Part shown: positions 62,260 through 64,000 of the stretch, piece by piece
Numbering within the stretch: the first letter of the stretch is position 1
Layout: every line of letters begins with the position of its first letter
Source: Adiantum capillus-veneris
Lineage: Eukaryota; Streptophyta; Polypodiopsida; Polypodiales; Pteridaceae
DNA: 64,000 nucleotides
Assembly (NCBI GenBank): GCA_014529385.2
Contig: CM043956.1
Span: 90,412,721 to 90,476,720 of the forward strand
Direction of reading: 5' to 3'
Notes under the pieces: generated by a model
The model's input: the letters and a program-made list of their open reading frames with translations, nothing else
What the model was told of the DNA's origin: nothing
The model's database searches: none
Position numbers and translations under genes: made by a program

Positions 62260-62512
62260 GTTTTTAGGGTTTCGTCACCTCTTTTTTGCTGTTTTTAGGG
62301 TTTTGTCATTGTTTTTTTTTCTATTTTTGGGTTTTTGACATTGGTTTTTGCTGTTTTTTAGAGTTTTGCCACTATTTTTTTGCTGTTTTGTAGGGTTTCA
62401 AATATGTGTTTTGCTGTTTTTTAAAGTTTCGAGGCCGATTTTCTCTGGTTTTTAGGGTTTTACAAGTGTTTCTTGCTGTTTTTTAGAGTTTCTTGTATTT
62501 TTTGGGTTGTTT
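62260..62512 (+). repeat. Degenerate TTTTGCTGTTTTTTAGGG repeat
   Basis: About eight units of 25-40 bp of the form (T)nGCTGTTTTTTAG(G/A)GTTT(T/C)G. Several contain TTTAGGG, the plant telomere word, but never in tandem. It runs up to the 5' end of LINE-F. Confidence 0.7.
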
Positions 62513-64000
62513 TAGTCTCTCTCTCTCTAAAACCAAGGTCATGGTATTTAATACCACCCCACAGTGGATCAGGAGGTCAGCGCCCGCATTCACATACAGC
62601 CAGGAGACGATGGAGTATACAGATGCTTACACTTACCTTGGAGTGGTTTTTAGTGGACCAGCATTTTCACTGCGGAGAGCAGCAGAGACTAGACTGACCA
62701 GAGCCCATGCAGCATTAGGCAGATTGGAGAGGATGTGTTCACAGGTTCAATTTCAGGAGCCTCGGACGAAGCTCTAGCTATTTGACACTTTAGTGGCGTT
62801 TGCATTGCTCTATGGAGCTGAGATATGGGGACCTTCATTGGATCATCACAGGAGGACAGGTCGCACTGATGGGTGGGGGGGCATGAAGAAGCCTCTGGTC
62901 TCTATGATCTCGCGACTTATTAGAGCCAAGGCTTCAGTACCACGTGCCATTATCAGAGAAGAGCTAGCTGCTCCCCCACTGGTAGTCGAGGCGCTTACCA
63001 GATATGTCTCCTTCATACACCGAATGTGGGAACTTCCCAGAGACGGATATGCCCGCCTTGCACTTGAGTCCTCTCGACAGTTAGCCATGCAGGGAGATAC
63101 AGCATGCTGGTATAGGGAAATGACATCATGGTTTCAGGCGCGTGGGTTTAGCATAGACAGGTTGCCCCCCTTCCAGTACTCATTAGAGGCACCCTCTCTA
63201 ACTCTTACATAGTCCGAGATCACCAGGCTCATCCGACAGGACCTTGCTCAGCTAGACACCAGGAGGACATGGATACAGCCAGCACAGGAGCTAGGCACGA
63301 AGATGGCTTTCTACAGAGAACATCTTCTCCAGCTTACAGAGGACGGTTTTGTGACGAGGCCCAAATACATGGACACTCACTTGTCTCATGGGATACGATG
63401 TGCTATTGGCCATACGCACATCTTCACACCAGTTGCGGATCGAGACTAGGGGATACAGTGGAGTACCAGCAGAGGCCAGGACATGCCCCCTGTGTGGCAT
63501 GGAGCCAAAGACAGAGTTGCACTACACATGCCACTGCCCCGTCTACTACGAGATACGAGGCCGCTTCCGCTGCTTGTTTAGAGAGGGCTTTGGACCACTC
63601 TCCAGAGTCATGCAGTACGAGGATCAGAGATGCTTGGGTTTGTTTCTACTCGAGCTGCGTCGACACAGAGAGAGCCTGATGAGAGGAGAGGCTAGCCAGT
63701 CTCAGAGACACATCACAGACTTCTTTAGAGCAGACACTCGACACCCGGAGGAGCTACTACCACAGCAGAGCTCGTCGCCTCACAATAGAGGCACACTGAT
63801 CGACCGGGCGACCGAGCTTGGGAGATCCAGACGCCTACGACAAGAGAACTACACAGCACCGACGGAGGCTGCATCAGAGGATTCGGATCACTTTGGCCCG
63901 ACATGCACGACGCCGGTCAGACTACTGACCATGGAGGAGATTGATGAGATCCGCCAGCGGCCGATGCTGGATCTCTTGTGATTTAGCTACCCCAGCTAGC
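62513..64000 (+). mobile_element. LINE copy F, 5' truncated after the YVDD box, reaches the window edge
   Basis: It starts LSKTKVMVFNTTPQW (just after the catalytic box in copy B) with YTDAYTYLGVVFSGP. A stop occurs at about 62776 (QEPRTKL). The frame 62793-63212 has RLIRAKASVPRAIIREELAA and EMTSWFQARGFSIDRLPPFQ. A stop and a frameshift near 63410 precede the frame to 63981: IRTSSHQLRIETRGYSGVPA, CPLCGMEPKTELHYTCHCPV, FRCLFREGFGPLSRVMQYED, QRHITDFFRADTRHPEE, ending RQRPMLDLL. The 3' tail lies beyond the window. It is closest to copy E. Confidence 0.87.

Overview
The window looks like a stretch of a large, repeat-rich land-plant nuclear genome. A homosporous fern (Adiantum/Ceratopteris-like) is my best guess. 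It rests on very long introns, dense nested retrotransposons, long CT/GA microsatellites, and a callose synthase closest in sequence to the plant CalS1/2/3 type. Another large-genome plant lineage is not excluded. Nothing bacterial is present.

The only host gene I can support is a callose synthase (1,3-beta-glucan synthase, GSL/CalS family) on the minus strand. It spans at least 5540-46417. I resolved 31 exons with splice sites and phases, giving about 1,280 residues of a protein that is usually about 1,900-1,950 long. Roughly 90 N-terminal residues must lie right of 46417, and about 600-650 C-terminal residues (most of the catalytic domain) left of 5540. No such exons are visible in the window, so the gene probably runs past both edges. 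Exons cluster at 5540-10906 and 40365-46417, separated by one 29,458-bp intron.

The rest is mobile DNA, mostly in three introns. The left part (1-4780) has a hAT transposase relic, a gypsy-type gag relic, a solo LTR, an integrase scrap and a LINE 3' end. The giant intron (10907-40364) holds a gypsy relic with its 3' LTR; three LINEs head to tail (14305-16300, about 16300-19738, 19738 onward), the third carrying a complete Ty1/copia element (21258-26266, target duplication GTTTT); further LINE 3' ends linked to long CT tracts; a short non-autonomous LTR element (29301-32429, duplication ATTTC) inside a SINE-like sequence; and a minus-strand chromovirus-type gypsy (32912-38067). A tRNA-derived SINE with a 15-bp target duplication sits in a small intron (45711-46089).

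The right part (46418-64000) is a second nest. A plus-strand gypsy (about 49740-59538 and beyond) has a minus-strand gypsy deletion derivative (52678-56699) inside its reverse transcriptase gene and a gag-only copia (59539-62025, duplication GGTTG) inside its 3' LTR. It ends with another LINE reaching the right edge. Nearly every element coding region is broken by stops, frameshifts or deletions. I found no CRISPR, operon or bacterial-type system. The most notable features are the intron architecture, the repeated LINE-tail/microsatellite association, and several non-autonomous elements.
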